Of a stretch of 64,000 nucleotides of DNA, positions 11,307 to 22,015 are shown piece after piece. The stretch's first letter is position 1, and each line of letters begins with the position of its first letter. A program made the position numbers and the translations under genes. The DNA is from Trileptium ribeirensis (taxonomy: Eukaryota > Nematoda > Enoplea > Enoplida > Thoracostomopsidae): positions 25,263 through 89,262 of the forward strand of contig JASANE010028274.1 in assembly GCA_030248225.1 (NCBI GenBank), written 5' to 3'. The notes below the pieces were generated by a model that saw only the letters and a program-made list of their open reading frames with translations, did not search any database and had not been told where the DNA came from.

Positions 11307-12640
11307 AATTGTGTTATATTGTTTTAGATCTAGGGGGTAGGGGTTAGATGGGGATTTTCCTTATGTCGACTATCGGAATTAAAAGGGAAAGAGATTTGTT
11401 ACCGGAAGATTGCGGTCCGAGGTGTGGCCGGTAGGACGTAAATATGGCGCGCGTCCTTTGCGTGATCAGTAATTATGCCTTATATTTCGCGTTGCGGCGT
11501 GTACCGTGCTCGCCTCGATCACTCTGGTTCATACACTTCAACACCAAACGCGTAGTTAATAATGTTTATTACATAACCAGATAAAATGTTAAGGCACAAT
11601 ATTGAGCTAATATCACCCGTTGTTGCGACACGGTATTTGACTAACGAGTAATCAGAGTCCTTCCTCAAAGCCTTTAACTTTCACTATCTCTACATCAACA
11701 CGGTTACTGATCACTGAATTTTGACACCGGCTCGCTAGATTTTTGTAGTTACCAACACACCTAGATTTTTACACACTCTTCGACCACTACCCAATCTAGG
11801 CGCGTACCTAAGGCTACTAGCGTTATCGTTAGATTACGTGCTATTTTATTACGCCTCTTGTGAGGTTTGTACGACCGCCTCCTGATGGCTGACGACGCAG
11901 ATTATCTGAGTACATGTCCTAGGTCCCTAGGTTTACGCTAGTACGATTCTTATTTAAATGGTTACGCTTTGAATGACAACCCCTGTTACTTTTAGGTTAG
12001 CTATTACGTTACTAAGGCTCTTGTGAGTTCATATACCTGACCACCGGACGAATGAACGAATGCAGGGTTAATTGATTACTTTAACCTGAGCCTTAGAATT
12101 TCGCTAATAAGTGCCGGTTATATTATGTTTGTAGTCGCCTACGGATGGCTGGTAGGCTACTTTTGATGAACTAAACAGTAGCGGTCGACTACCGAATAGT
12201 TGAAGTTTGGTCAATGTGTGCTGACGATACTGGTATTTGGGTTATGATATACTCGAGATTGTGGTCGTCCGAATCCACTCCCCTTACTCGCCCGGCCTTC
12301 TCAAGACTAGTACTACTTGATTCGTCGAAACCGGATGGCTGCCAGACTCACAAGTAGCACTACTAAATTATTCGAGACCCACCTGCACTCTCGCCCTGGT
12401 TACCACTCAATCGACGCTTGAGGCCGACAAATTTTTACGTATTATTATGACTAATAAACCTAGTACGGTGCCACTCTTAATACCTAGTTATAGAACCTAC
12501 GATTTTAATTAGGAAACTAATTTAATTAAGATAACTAATAAGATTCTAAGATACCTATGTGTGAAGCATTCTAGCATAAGCGCTTTCTCTGTGAATAAAT
12601 GTCCTAGCACGCCATTTCACCAATCAGGATACAGGGTCAA

Positions 12641-12809
12641 GCCCTACTCCATGCAAATTGTGACAACATATATCGGAAACCTGAGATAGGCGTTCCATTA
12701 GAGAAGTATTGCTGAGGAAGCCGAGCCCTACTCCGTGCAAACTGTGACAACATATATCGGAAACCCGAGTATAGGCGTTCCCATTAGAGAAGTTTTGTTG
12801 AGGAAGCCG
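12641..12809 (+). repeat. 84-bp direct duplication
   Basis: Units start with GCCCTACTCC at 12641 and 12725. Both run through GTGACAACATATATCGGAAAC, one hairpin, and GCTGAGGAAG or GTTGAGGAAG. The duplication copies one hairpin and explains the second in part; stem and loop then diverged between units. Confidence 0.8.
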
Positions 12810-12956
12810 AGTATAGGTCTTCCTTTTAATCAAGAATAATTCTAGGAAACCTGAGTATAGGCGTTTCCTTTAGATATACGTGCCGAGGAAGACTAGTATA
12901 GGTCTTCCTTCCACTCCAGAATATATGTAGGAAAGCCGAGTATATATAGGCTTTTT
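12675..12956 (+). repeat. Six hairpins with conserved loop and covarying stems
   Basis: Hairpins lie at 12675-12696, 12759-12781, 12802-12823, 12844-12869, 12887-12908 and 12930-12956. The 12-nt loop is C(C/T)GAGTATAGG(T/C), or ACTAGTATAGGT in one. The stems are GGAAG/CTTCC, AGGAAAC/GTTTCCT, GGAAG/CTTCC and AAAG/CTTT, with two imperfect ones (GGAAAC/GTTCC). The loop alone could be a repeat; that both stem arms change together is the notable part. Counterparts lie at 4253-4366. Confidence 0.65.
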
Positions 12957-13620
12957 TTCAGCGCAATGTTCTTTGTTACAATCACTACTCGCTTCGATAT
13001 TGCTGACCTCATCGTAATTCGTAATTCTTTGCGTAAACCTTAGGCTGAACCATACAAGTCACCAAAAACTATAACAATGTGAGCTAAAACACAATTCCAG
13101 AACTAAAGCCCAACATCCGCCACAGATATACTAAGGTAATGGTACATTATTAGCTAGGTACTCCAGATCAATAAAACAATCAAAGCGGAAAACCATATTT
13201 ATAAAACATTGTGGCTAATTCAGTCCAACTTCCGACAACAGCCTCTTCAATAATGCTATACGCGTATCCGAAAAAAATAAGCCAATGAATTAGCTGGTTT
13301 ACATAACAGGAAGTGAAAGAAAGTTATTTAGCATGTAAAACCGTAAAGTGTAACAACAGTCGCCGCTTTGTGCAAACTGATTATAAAACTAAAATTAAAC
13401 TTAAACTTAAGTTAGCTAAGCTTAATAATGAACGAAAAAATATGCTAATTAGATTAAGTTAAGGTAAGATTTTAGGGAAATAAAATTTTAAGAAATTAAA
13501 GCTTAAGATGAACATTTTAGGGACCGCTAAGTAGGTGAAAAATTGAAAAACACAATTTTAAAGGTTTGGACCCCGCCTAGTCTAGGAAACCCCAACAGCC
13601 CCGGTTGCCGTAATAGCATC

Positions 13621-14520
13621 CACCACTGATGTCATTCTTTTTGTTCCCAAACGAGATAGGGGAGTGCTCTCAAGAGGCTAACGGGGGACGTTTTGTGTGG
13701 TGAACCCCTAAACACCACGGGCGGAAGCCCTTAACTTTGCCTCTTGAGTTCACACCCGTATCTGTTTTTATCCCTGTCGATTAAATTTCCTTTTTTCTTC
13801 TTTCTATCACCATTTGTCCCCTTCGTCCAGATTGCGTCTACCACTGACGATTCCTAACCAATTTTTACTCTTCTGTGAACCGGCCCCTGATTCCGTCCCG
13901 ATTCTTTCAGTTCATACCGTCCCATATTTTATATTTTCTTTTGATTACCATACCAGTTTTTTTAAGTTCTTTAGTGGGTTTCTTCGGACTTGCGGACTCC
14001 CCCTGAAATAAACATAACTGCTTGAAAAAAATATGATTGGACAATAATATAGTTAGTATAACAAAAACAAGTTACTAATAAAATATAAAATACTATTTTT
14101 GAGAATTCTTTTTATAAAATTTTCTTCTTTGGTTTGGGAAGGCGGAATGTTTTTGGCAGGATATTATTCGGCAATATTATATAACTATTATATATTAGAT
14201 GATCCTCTTTTTGGGATCATTATGTGAGGCCACCATGATTTCTTCGGAGTGACGGCCTCGACGTCGTTTCAATACTTAAGTTACGGTTCCGTTATACCGG
14301 TTCTTTTGGCCATTGTATAATCGCGTCGGTTGTATGGGTCGTCGTCGGTCCTTGATCGTTCCCATTACCTCCCGTTCCTTCGATTCGTATTATGCCGATT
14401 GTTCTTTTTGGAATCGGTTCTGACGTAATCAGTTCGTTTTGTTTTGCTTTGTACACCGATTTCTTTTTCCCATGTGTCCGTTCATGGTTTCGTTTTGATT
14501 TCTATCTTATTGATCATTTT
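13621..14520. other. Unassigned spacer next to the Gypsy body
   Basis: A G-rich start (GAGATAGGGGAGTGCTCTCAAGAGG, with small inverted words) is followed by T-rich sequence. A 65-codon plus-strand ORF at 13814-14011 has no recognisable motif. It could be the 3' untranslated part of the minus-strand Gypsy remnant, since it lies between that body and the composite repeat. I see no gene. Confidence 0.35.
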
Positions 14521-16335
14521 TGGTCAGCATGAGGTCCGAGAGTCTCAGTGCTTCCGGATGGCTGACAACTGATCGTCCCTTGCCTCAATTTCTGCCTTCC
14601 TGATCAACTAAGATCTGGTGAGGAAGTAGGCGCCCGGCTGGCTCGTCACCTCCTCCACCTCAAGTTTCATTGTTCTTTTGGACACCGATTGTGGATTTAG
14701 GTTCCTTTTTGTTCATCGATTGTTGATTTTCAATTCGTTTTGCTCACCGATTGTGGATTCCAGTTTGTTTCATTTATCGGTTGTGTGTTCTGTGCGACTA
14801 CCGCCTGTAAATTCGAGTTCACTACGATCACTGGTTGTTGTACCAATTTAGGATCGCCGATTGCTAGTTTAGGTTCTTTGGATTCGACTTCTTTATGACC
14901 ACCGATTGTGACTACAACGTCATTTCGTTCACCGATTGCGTCTTTTTCGATCTGGTATAATAGTATTTTGATTCGTATCCTGGTTCTTGTGTCCGACTCG
15001 ATCTTTTCTAGTCTCGCGATCTCGGTCGATTAGATCCATGTCTTCGTTCTGAAGAGTTCTTCCAATGTTCAGATGGTTGTGAGTTTTTACGTCTACTTTC
15101 TGTTGACTCACGTTGAGGATATCTTGTTCGACTGTGTTTCGCGTTTTGTAGCTCGTCCTTTGGAGACATTGAGTGTCTTTCCGTACTTTGTTCTTTTCTA
15201 GATGCTTTTCCTGCTGCCGCCAATGTTTCCCAGAATTCGTCATCTTTACGCTTTGCATCTTCTTGTACTTCTGCCTTCATTATCTGTTGTTGCTTTTCTC
15301 GTAATGCGATTTGACCCACTCTCACGAACATGTCTCCCAATATGTATTAGATTTTCTTTGGTTCTTTTTGAGTGTTCTTTCTTTAATCCTCTCCGCTTGA
15401 TCTTGTCGGTTGATTGTTCATTCTTTCCAGTTGTTCAACTAGAACCTTCCTTTTTGGTAGTTTTTGGTGTTGTGGTATTGGTTGCTCGGTTTGCCTTTCT
15501 CGGTTCAACGATAAGGTATCTTCTTCTTCTTCTGAGGTGTCGCCTGTGGTTTCGAATCGTTGTTCTTCTTCTACTGAGGTGTCGCCTATAGTTACGAATA
15601 ATTGGTCTTCTTTTTCATTCATTGCTATGTGTCCGGTCACTAGAGTCTTTTCCATAACAATTGTTGTTCTTTTCTTTTTGCGCTCGATTTTCCTTTGGTT
15701 CCATTCTTTGTTTGCCCCTTCTTATGGCTTTGTGAGTTTTTTCTTTCTTGGGGCTTTTTCTTTTCGGTTTTCTGCACCATTGTCGTAGGTTCTTCCGATT
15801 GTTTCATTCGACTGTACGCTTTTCGTCCGCCACCGTAAGTAGTTCTTTGCCTCTTTTTGTTTCGTCTTGGCCTTCGATGCCAGACCATTGACTGTCTTCC
15901 CTTTGAGTTGGTTGTGCTTGTATCTCCGTTTCGAATATAGATGATGTTGCGGAATCGGATTCTTCTTGATTCCCTGCAGTTACGCGATGCTTCTTAGCTA
16001 TTTGGTTTCCTTTTCGTTGTTCTTCTTTGACCTGTGGAGTTTCTTTCTGCTCGACGATACTTTTGCATAACTCAATTAGCTTCGTTTTTTCTTGCCGAAC
16101 TGACCCCATTTCGCGTATTCGCCAATTATGGGGTAACAATTCCCCATTCATAGTTATTCCTAATTGTTAATAGTCAATTACCAATTCGAATTCTGCTAGG
16201 AAATCGTGTTCATATATCGCAATCTTGGAAAAATTTCGGATCACGATTAATCGTAGCCCTCGCAGCTTCTTTTCTAGATGTACCACCGGCACGAAGAAGT
16301 AGCCTATCGCTCTTTCTGTGAAATTTCGGCTTAAC
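14521..16335 (-). pseudogene. Distal part of a decayed Gypsy element, RT missing
   Basis: Reading on the minus strand, 16151-16070 encodes LLPHNWRIREMG...IELCK. The plus-strand element at 24030-24110 has the same segment just after its protease. Beyond about 16,070 the two elements stop matching. Here the sequence becomes Lys/Glu/Gln-rich (minus ORFs at 16151-15804, 15888-15640, 15655-15383 and 15340-15008) with no RT motif. From about 14,690 to 14,960 there is a degenerate tandem pattern with CACCGATTGTGG words. This tail may be a recombined leader or gag N-terminal region. No intact gene is present. Confidence 0.45.
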
Positions 16336-16345
16336 GCTACCGGGC

Positions 16346-16675
16346 TTAATAACGTTTTTTGAGCGGCAAATGACTGAAGTGTTTTTCGTATTGTTTCTCG
16401 CTTATGATTGTTATTTGTGACCCAGTATCAACTAGGCCTCGAAGTTTCTTAGTTCCTTCCAGGTATGCATCGATGCAATATCTTGATAGCACCGTCGGAT
16501 CGCTACATTGTTCTTGTTCTTCTGTTCTATCTATTTGGTTCATCGCTACGAATTGTTCATTTTCTTCAGTTCTTTCTTCGATATTCTTCGAATCGCTACG
16601 ATATATCTTCGGTGTTCTTTGGTTCTTTTTGAATGTTCTTTCTTTGTTGTACTCCACTCGATCTCGCCGGATCAT
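16346..16675 (-). pseudogene. Gypsy retropepsin (protease) fragment
   Basis: The minus-strand frame has a LVDTGSQITIISE motif, the catalytic D-T-G of an aspartic protease, about 30 residues from its end. It is preceded by LSRYCIDAYLEGTKKLRG. The protein would process the Gag-Pol polyprotein of this family. The fragment stops at LPLKKRY and lacks the C-terminal flap and the second hydrophobic motif. The plus-strand sister at 23,690-23,900 has the same segment with the Asp replaced. It lies directly downstream of the gag fragment in the minus direction. Confidence 0.75.
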
Positions 16676-17216
16676 TATTCATTCTTTCGTTATGTGGAAT
16701 CCATCGCTTTGGTACCACTCTGTATCGATTGTGGTTTTGTTGCTTATCTTCCATTCGCACTAATCTTGCGTTTTGCACTGCGCTCCTTGGAAAGCATCGT
16801 TCTATTCTATGGCCCCGCCTTCCACAGTTGTTGCTGTTGCACCTTGGTGGCGTTTGGTTCATCAACGTTTGTCGATTTTGCTGTTGTTGATTAATCGTTG
16901 ATAATGACATTATTTGCTCTTTTTGCCAATTCGTTTGTGGTTGCGTTGATTGTTGCCACACTTGCCCCTGATATATCGTTTGCGGCGTTAATTGTTGTGT
17001 TCCCATCGATTCGTAATATAGTTGCATCGGTCGCTGGTAATTCATGCCGTTCTGTGTTGGCATCATTGATATCGGTATCGTCCACCGTTGCTCGATTTGT
17101 TGTAGTTGTGGTTGATGTACTTGTATTGATTGATTGTTCCACCGTTGCAGACGCCATTGTGTTTGCGGACTTTTCGGTCTCGGTCGCCATGTTTGTTGGT
17201 CCATGTTCGCTGTCAT
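16596..17216 (-). pseudogene. Gypsy gag, Gln/Asn-rich region and zinc knuckle
   Basis: A 206-codon minus-strand frame, rich in Gln, Asn and Thr, ends with a zinc knuckle (C-x4-C-G-R-R-G-H-R-I-E-R-C) near 16,830. The normal CX2C spacing has two extra residues. This is the nucleocapsid end of gag, which would bind the element's RNA. The same protein segment, degenerate, is read on the plus strand at 23,200-23,650. Plus-strand ORFs over this region are shadows caused by the biased composition. Confidence 0.75.
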
Positions 17217-17394
17217 TTGGTTTGTGTTCGGTCGACTCGATTGTATTTCTCTATACCTTTGTCGTTGCTCGCCTATGCTTTGTAATCCTTAGGTCATTTG
17301 TTGATCCAAGTTCTCGCCTGCTTCGGCTTTCTCCGTCAATGTCGTGAATGTCTCTTCTTTCGTCACGCACAATCGGTTTCGAATGTCATTCTTT

Positions 17395-18640
17395 AATCCT
17401 GTAATCAGTGCGGACTTGAGGACCTGTACGACGATTGACTATGGTATGCTTCTTACGGTCAGGCTTCTTGTTGCGTGAACCCGTAAACCATCCACGGAGT
17501 CTTTGACCGTTCCAGTTTGCCGTGGATTTTGAAACTTGTTCATGTGATTCGTCAACGTCTTTGGTACGTCGAATCGTTCTTTCAATTTCTTGACCAATTA
17601 GTTGTAGTTGTTGAGTTCTTTAGCCTTTTCGAGCGTCACGACTTCTAAGTATTCTTCTGCTTTTCCTAGCATTTTCGCTTTGAATACTCAGAGCTTTTCT
17701 TGTTGATCGTCAATTCCATCTTGGGCCAGCGCTTTCTCGAGTTCTTTATGAAATTTCCCGAAACCACTATCGCCTTTGCTGGGCTCTCCATTCGCTGAAA
17801 ATTTTGCCAGGGGACATGAACCAGGGAGCGCCCGGTTTTTCCAGGGGCATTTTGCCAAGAGAAAAACGGTTAAAAATGGTTTTTGACGCTTTTGATGGAG
17901 AGAAAAAGATATTTTAAAGCAAATTTTCACAAAATTTGCGAAATTTTTGGCTTCAGAACGGAATTTTAGTGCAAATTTTGATCAAATTTTTTGTACTTTA
18001 GACCGATTGCAAACTACAAATTTTTCCAGAGGCGGTGAACCGGGGGAGCCCAAAATTTTGCCAGGGGGCATGAACCGGGGGGCACCTGCTCTGAACCAGG
18101 GGAACCGAAAAGTGCCAGCCCCCTCAATTTGCAGAGCCCAGCTTTGTACGGTTGCAGATTTCTGACCTCATACTCCATCTTGACCATGATCGCTTGGCCG
18201 ATTGGTTGTTGCGTTGTATTTGGTACTTGCGGTGTTTCTTTTTATTCGCCACCTTGATCAACGCTTCGATCAACTGTAGATTCATCGCCATCAGGTCATT
18301 GATTTGACTTGTCGTCGCCGATGTTTGTTGCGGTTAGTGCAGTTGGCATATATATGGCGTTGCTGTTGCTAACGGTACGCCGGGATTGATAATCGAATTG
18401 CATCTCTCCAGGGGGACATGGTTGCATTGTGGGACCGATGGTGTTGCACTGTAGTATTCGTACGCATCGTTTTGTATTGCACCGGTTGTTATGATTTGCG
18501 CTTGGTTCCATGTGCTCATTGTTGGAAACGCGCCGTAATTCGTCGTCACATACAGTGTTTGCATGTGGTTGTATCCATTTTTGCTTTGGTTTGCACCGCA
18601 GTTTGTTACAGCGGTCGGAATTTGCGCTTGGTTTCATGCA
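17395..18640 (-). pseudogene. Gypsy gag N-terminal and capsid region, split by a MITE
   Basis: The minus-strand sequence around 17,690-17,735 encodes ALAQDGIDDQQEKL, almost the same as the plus-strand element at 22,230-22,275. The following 17,395-17,690 matches the plus-strand segment encoding KFKERFDVPKTLTNHIN. A 363-bp insertion at 17,779-18,141 interrupts it. Upstream pieces (to 18,640) are short Asn/Cys-rich frames that grade into the minisatellite. Stops and shifts prevent a full protein. Confidence 0.6.
17779..18141. mobile_element. 363-bp MITE with 5-bp target duplication
   Basis: The ends are inverted: CTGGGCTCT at 17779-17787 and AGAGCCCAG at 18133-18141. Both sides carry CTTTG (17774-17778 and 18142-18146), a 5-bp target duplication. 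Comparison with the uninterrupted plus-strand gag at 22,170-22,230 independently places the insertion here. Inside are direct repeats of TTTTGCCAGGGG-CATGAACC (17803, 18054) and a GAACCGGGG word. No coding capacity. The superfamily is not determined. Confidence 0.85.
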
Positions 18641-19560
18641 CTTGTCATTTGACTTGCACTGTTTTGTTCTTTGTTTGCGCTATATGTATCGGTTTTGAAT
18701 CGCGCCGAATTGCTCTTGATTCGTGCCAAATCGTTCGTGGTTCGTGTCAACTAGGTCTCGGTTTGTGTTGTGTCGCATTTGGTTCGTGTCCAATCGATAT
18801 TGGTTTCCACCGAATTCATTGCAGTTTGCACCGAATTGTTCCTGGTTTGTATTTGATTGCATTTGAATTGCACCGAATTGATATTAATTTGCGTCGGGTT
18901 CGTCACCGTTTACGTTGACTCAGCTTTGATTTGCACCGGGTTGATCGTAGTTTGCGTCGAATTGTTCTTGACTTGCATTGAATCGCATTCAATTTGTCCC
19001 GATTCGTTCTTTGCTTGCACCGAACTGGTCATAGTTTGCATCGGGTTGATCTCGGTTTGCGTTGAATCGTATTTGGTTCGCGCCAATTCGTTCTTTATTT
19101 GCACCAATTTGCGTTTGGTTTGTACCGAATGGTATTTCATTTGCACCGAATTGATTTGGGTTTGCACCGAAATCGTTTTGGTTTGTTCCGAATCGATTGC
19201 TGTTTGCACCGAGTCGATCGTTGTTTGCATCGAATCTATCGTAGTTTGCCTTGATTTGATCTCGGTTTACGTTGAATCGTGTTTTGATTGCACCGAATCG
19301 CTCCTTGTTTACACTCAACTGATAGCAGGTTGCGTCGTATTGATCGAGGTTTGCGTTGAGTCGCCTTCGATTTGCACCGGTTTGATTTGCACTGAGTTGG
19401 TCACTGTTTGTATCAACTTGGTCTCGGTTTTCGTTGTGTTGCGTTTGGGTTGCACCGATTGATTCTTTATTTGCACCGAATTGTATTCGACTTGTACTGA
19501 TCATTTATTGATTTGTACCAATTCATATTTGGTATTCACCGATTGTTGGTTCGTTTCTGT
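18370..19560 (-). repeat. 21-bp minisatellite encoding seven-residue repeats
   Basis: About 1.2 kb with a 21-base period; a clear run is at 19,140-19,260, where TTTGCACCGAAT starts successive units. Read on the minus strand, one frame gives heptads ending in F-G-A-N or variants (171 codons, 18989-19504). A second minus frame and a plus frame (18857-19462, 201 codons) are also open. Because the period is a multiple of three, open frames follow from the repeat itself and do not prove translation. Its position is the gag N-terminal or leader part of the minus-strand Gypsy element; the plus-strand sister lacks it. Confidence 0.8.
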
Positions 19561-19919
19561 TGGTCGTGTTCGATTGCTGTTGTTGCTCATGAATCTCGAC
19601 TCTGTTTCGTTTTGCACCGATTTCTTGATCATCGACTGTAATTGTTATCGGGTGTATTTGCTCCGATTCTTTGTCGTTGTCAGGTACCGTCCGTAGTTGA
19701 CCTCAGTTGAACGATCTTCGTTGACTTTCGTTGTCTTGCCACATTTGGATTTCTTCATCCTCATCGGCATTTTGCGATTCTTTTCTTGGTTGTGCCTGTG
19801 GAATCTCTGGTTCGTTTTGGTCGAAGCTTTGACATAGTTGTTGCAATTCTTTAGTCAACGTTGCGTGCTTCTATATGAATTGCGGCTGTCTTTCTTTTTG
19901 CTGCTGTAGTTTTTACTAA
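19561..19919 (-). other. 5' part of the minus-strand Gypsy body
   Basis: Diverged sequence continues the minisatellite composition to about 19,700 and then runs to the composite-repeat copy at about 19,920. No start codon or promoter can be chosen with confidence. Confidence 0.3.
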
Positions 19920-20603
19920 GCCTAAGTATAATTCCATTACGCTATCGCCCCTGTTAAGGTGATGACCACTTCCTAGAGTTTTTCTCGGAAAGATTGTATT
20001 ACTAAGTAAACTGATGACTTGTATTGGAATACTTATGTGTGTAGTTTCTGTGATAGCTCATAGGTTTCTCAACCACCAGTAAATTAAGCACAGCTCCACT
20101 TTCTCACAAAACGCAGTTCTTTTGCGTATACCAGATCATTTCTTCACGTCAGGTGTGTGAAATGCTAATTCAAGAATAGAAAAACCGTAAAAGCATTAAA
20201 ATCCAAACGATATTATACTTTTCCGCCCCTTAAATATAACCGCCGATAAAGAAAATGTTGACGTAGCCTAGCTATTAGCTAGGTAATCTTCTAGCATAAA
20301 CACAAAAATAAAGAAAACATTTAATATTCGCTGCTATAATTCACTGCCGCTTCTTCGACGAGATCACAACCGAACTGAATAAAAATAATCAAACCTACTC
20401 AATACAGGGTAGCTACACAATAAAATTAAACTTAATTATGCAAATTATTTTAGGAAGTAGGAACTAAAATTGTATAAAACATAAAATTTTAAAACCTAAA
20501 ATTAGGTACCCGTATAATAAGTGATTTAGTGCAAAAGTATTTTTAAAACCAATTTTTGTTAAATTTAGGGACTGGGCCCCTAATAGCCTACTAGACCCCC
20601 GAC
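19920..20603 (+). repeat. Composite repeat, partial copy (forward)
   Basis: It carries only the right third of the composite layout: GCAGTTCTTTTGCGTATACC (20112), TATTAGCTAGGTAATC (20273), AATTATGCAAATTATTTTAGG (20432), AT-rich sequence, and the end GCCTACTAGACCCCCGACA (20584-20602). The orientation equals copy 4. For the minus-strand Gypsy body it would be the 5' flank. Confidence 0.55.
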
Positions 20604-21830
20604 AGCAACATGTAAGTGTTAGGCATGTACAGGCTACAGGAAGAATCCCTATCGAAACCCGTCCCAAATTCTCCAAAACCCAGGGTTTTCCAGTAATCAT
20701 ATCCCTCCCCCTTTCTACGTCCTTGTTTCCGTTTTGTTTTGTTTTCAACTTGTTTGCCTAAATGTACCTAATTTGCATAAACTGCATTCGTTCTTAATCT
20801 TACCTAACCCTAAGTTAATCCTAATTTTAGTTTTGTTTTCAGTTTGGTTCTTGTTGCTCCGGGGATATACGAAAAGAACTGTGTACAGTACAACAAAGTT
20901 TAAAGATTAAGGTTTTAACATTAGCTGTCACTTCCGCTTAAAGAAACGTCTATTGTATTTTGTTGTATTTTTATTGGTTTTCTTGGTTACCTAGCTAGTC
21001 GAAACTGAGTTGTCATTGTGTTTTATGGTTGTGTTCACTAATGATTCTTCTTGGAAGCGGTTTATGATCATAGATCTAATGCGATATTACGAGTTTAAGC
21101 TTTACTGATTTTATGGTTGGTGTTTAACTTAAACAGGTTTTTGCGTAAAGAATTAAGCTTAGTTGCGGTGTTCCAACAAAACTATTAGAAGTTGTAGAAT
21201 TGTTCCGTTTTGGTTAAAGAATTAATGTTCATGGCTCAAGTGACTTCACACATAGGTACTTTAAAAAGTAATTACTAATAACTTAGTAATAATACTTGTC
21301 CCAAATAAAATCATAGGGTTAAATAAACGTATTAATCTTATACGTATTAGCGGAATATTGGTTAGTAATACTAATGAATTTCGGCCCTAAAGCGTCGACT
21401 GAGGAATAGCCAGGAAGATCAGATTAGGAGTTCAGAGAAAAGTAGTATCACTTGTTAAGGGCCGCAGCCGTCCGGGGCGGCTTAGCAAGTGGTGTTATTT
21501 TTGAGAAGACCGGGTGAGTAAAGGGCGTGGATTAGGTTAACCTATCGAGCCACCTCATTCCCAACTGCTAACTCGATCAGCCGTCCGGGGATCCATTTGA
21601 GAAAATAACTGGACAGTAGCTCGCCACTACTATACAGTTCTTATAATAGCATAGTTCGTCAGCTGTCCGGGGACAGCTATAATATAACGGCTCGTAGTCG
21701 CGTAAATCTAAGAAACTAGGTACAGGTATTTAAATAACCCTGCAGTGGTCATCCGTCCGGGGCCAACTGTGTGAACTCACAGGAGCTGTAATAACGTATC
21801 AGAGCGCACAGTATGAGCACATGCAATCAC
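20604..21830 (-). repeat. Composite repeat, partial copy (reverse)
   Basis: Reverse layout: AATTTGCATAAACTGC (20770), ACCTAGCTAG (20990), TTTTTGCGTAAAGAATT (21138), then the CCGTCCGGGG block (21460-21765) with GAGAAGACCGGGTGAGTAAAGGG (21502), which matches the reverse copy at 10225. It abuts the forward copy tail to tail near 20,603, and the plus-strand Gypsy gag follows on its right. Confidence 0.55.
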
Positions 21831-22015
21831 AACCAAAGAAAGATAAGCGGTGCAATACAGAACAAAGTATATAGACACTACGATACAACGCCAGTACCCC
21901 CAATACAATCTCAAACCATATTGGAAACAATTCAGTGATCAATCCCAGAGCACCGTTAGCAAAAGCAACACCGTACGCATATTAAATTTAACAACCACAA
22001 CATGCAACAGCGACA

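Larger units (their letters stand above)
11307..13620 (+). repeat. Composite repeat, copy 4 (most complete)
   Basis: About 2.3 kb. The order is TTGTGTTATAT...GGGGGTAGGGGTTAGATGGGG (11307-11354), a block with GGCGCGCGTCCTTTGCG (11446) and GCCTTATATTTCGCG, then the CGGATGGCTGAC block (11870-12340). After GGTCGTCCGAATCC..CCCCTTACTC (12264-12290) come a hairpin cluster, AATTCTTTGCGTAAACC (13024), TTAGCTAGGTA, and an AT-rich end with GGACCCCGCCTAG (13563). It is in the same orientation as the 19.92-20.60 kb copy, on the other side of a minus-strand Gypsy body. These two could therefore be its LTR-like flanks, although the lengths differ (2.3 versus 0.7 kb). There are no supported ORFs. Confidence 0.6.

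Noticed and set aside
16404..17347. Plus-strand hydrophobic frames over 15.2-17.3 kb as membrane proteins
   Set aside because: They are complements of the Gln/Asn/Arg-rich minus-strand gag and protease.
18857..19462. 201-codon plus-strand Cys/Val-rich protein
   Set aside because: An open frame forced by the 21-bp repeat; the surrounding gag reads on the minus strand.
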